64,000 nt of DNA, from assembly GCA_900708905.1 (NCBI GenBank), contig CAADRB010000098.1, forward strand, positions 62,001-126,000. The letters are read 5' to 3'. Made by a program: the position numbers and the translations under genes. The first letter of the stretch is position 1, and each line of letters begins with the position of its first letter. This stretch comes from Hymenolepis diminuta (Eukaryota; Platyhelminthes; Cestoda; Cyclophyllidea; Hymenolepididae). This document shows positions 62,609-64,000 of this stretch, piece by piece. The notes beneath the pieces were generated by a model. The model saw only the letters and a list, made by a program, of their open reading frames with translations, was not told the origin of the DNA and searched no databases.

Positions 62609-64000
62609 AGAAATTTTAAAACTTAGTTCACATTAAGTCAACACGTATATGTAATTTTGTAGTTTATATTTTTGGAACACGGCATAGAGTTTGGTTTTGG
62701 GTTCATTCAGTGCGCAAGCCAAGGGAAGAATGTTAAATCTGGTTGTAGTGATATTGAGATGATTCATTAGGAGGGATGAGGTCATGGTGTCATCTATTAG
62801 CAAGCTATTGTGTGCAAAGTGTAATTGTATTAGGTTGCGAAAATAAATCTTTCACTCTTAAAACGCTCTGTATTCAGTTCGCACCATGCTACTGCAATTA
62901 TATGACAGATGTTTTAAGGAATTGGGGGCGATTTAATTGAAATATTTCAGAAAAATAGATTAAAGTGGATTTCATGGTAAATAACAAATTCCATTGTTGA
63001 TGAAATACAATTGGCAAAAATTTTAAGATTGAGGTGGCTTAACGTCTTTTCGCTCTCTAAACCCTGTACCCCAATTAACTGTTCACTTCAACTAAGCACT
63101 AAATGAGATTATTGCTATCATATCGCTGAAAACTCTTCTCACAAATATGTACTCACTTGCATTGCAACGGGGTTTTATTGTCGAAAGTAATAATTGAATA
63201 GAATTTATTTCTACGTTTACTGACGAAAGGTTAAGAAAAATTGACTTCCTACTTCACTTTCGACACATCAATATTCTGCTTTGGGCCCAGTCGAATGTTC
63301 TAAGCAAAGATTAAGGACTCTTAACAGGTACTTCAGTCTGCCTTAACAAATCGTATTTAGTATCGAAGATCTTAAAATATCGTCATCATATCCTATTAAT
63401 CGGACATGCACAGAAGGATCAGTACACTAACTTTCAATCCTTAAGTGAATAATAAAATGTGACACATTTAGTCAGCGAGAGACTGTTATTGTCTCTCGGT
63501 CTTCTAGATACGTCAATGAGTAAGCATAATTCCTTTCCGATATTTGATAAAAATTCGATTTAACGAAGTGGTACTGGGACCACTAAGTGTGTCATGAGCA
63601 GGTAATAAAATTTATACATTGTATGCCAGTAAACCCGACTTTGGTAATATATTTACACAATTGTATCTGTGCAAACTACCAATAAAACTTGACTTTCGAT
63701 AATAATAACATTTAAACTTAGACGTAACTGACAAAAACCGCGTCCTTTTGATGCGCACAAAATTAGTAATAATAAAATAGTTTCTATCTGCTATAGCAAT
63801 AAAAATTCCGTTTATTCTGAGGTTTCGGTTGGGATAAATGGGTTAGGTATTGATCATTAACAAATGTTGAATTTTATTCGCAATTTTGCACATAGTGTCA
63901 TGAATAAAGAATTTGAATTTTATTGAAATTGAATTTTACGATTCAAAGCCTCATGCTCTCCCTCTTATTGTTTGTTTGTATTATTGTTTATTATAATAAT
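62609..64000. repeat. Right arm of the near-perfect palindrome
   Basis: Reverse complement of 60236-61627, still matching at the last base of the window, so the end of the repeat is not seen. If it continues by more than about 800 bases, it will contain a second, inverted copy of the bHLH gene. Confidence 0.95.

Overview
This is an AT-rich nuclear genome window from an animal, most likely a flatworm (Platyhelminthes; a parasitic fluke or tapeworm fits but is not proven). The evidence is a spliced ASH2L gene, an amidated-neuropeptide precursor, introns of only 34-48 nt beside ordinary long ones, degraded mariner and LTR-type elements, and long gene-poor stretches. The flatworm assignment is an inference, mainly from the very small introns and the style of the neuropeptide precursor.

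Layout. Positions 1-8574 hold no gene I can support, only a decayed coding-like stretch near 3961-4275 and an AT-rich tract at 5711-5772. A degenerate mariner-like transposon copy lies at 8575-9620 (+), and its inverted partner at 21333-22666 (-). Between them sits a complete 75-residue neuropeptide precursor (19786-20013, +) predicted to release two related octapeptide amides, GFLTSSRL-NH2 and GFLTAGRL-NH2. From 22667 to 32748 I see no gene; a 12-N gap at 24703-24714 lies in a more GC-rich, repeat-like patch. The minus strand from 40297 (or 40336) down to 32871 carries ASH2L in 11 coding exons that join in frame: a PHD finger, a winged-helix region, a Gly/Ala-rich linker, the SPRY domain and the C-terminal DPY30-binding helix. 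From 40337 to 58275 there are only fragments: unassigned ORFs at 42895-43092, 43211-43480 and 55729-56045, an LTR-like segment just after a 59-N gap (46527-46990), and a tRNA-like A-box/B-box pair at 56925-56988. A two-exon gene for a divergent bHLH protein (58276-59449, +) has a 37-nt intron. The window ends in a near-perfect palindrome: 60236-61627 is the reverse complement of 62609-64000, around a 981-N gap.

How the genes relate. The three genes do not look functionally linked. ASH2L is a core subunit of SET1/MLL histone H3K4 methyltransferase complexes, the bHLH protein is a probable E-box transcription factor, and the neuropeptide is a secreted signal. Structural points of most interest are (1) the two mariner copies, about 99.9% identical over 904 bp but only about 77% identical immediately outside on one side, which looks like recent inverted gene conversion; (2) the terminal palindrome, which is either a real structure or an assembly artefact; and (3) the neuropeptide and bHLH genes as lineage-specific candidates.
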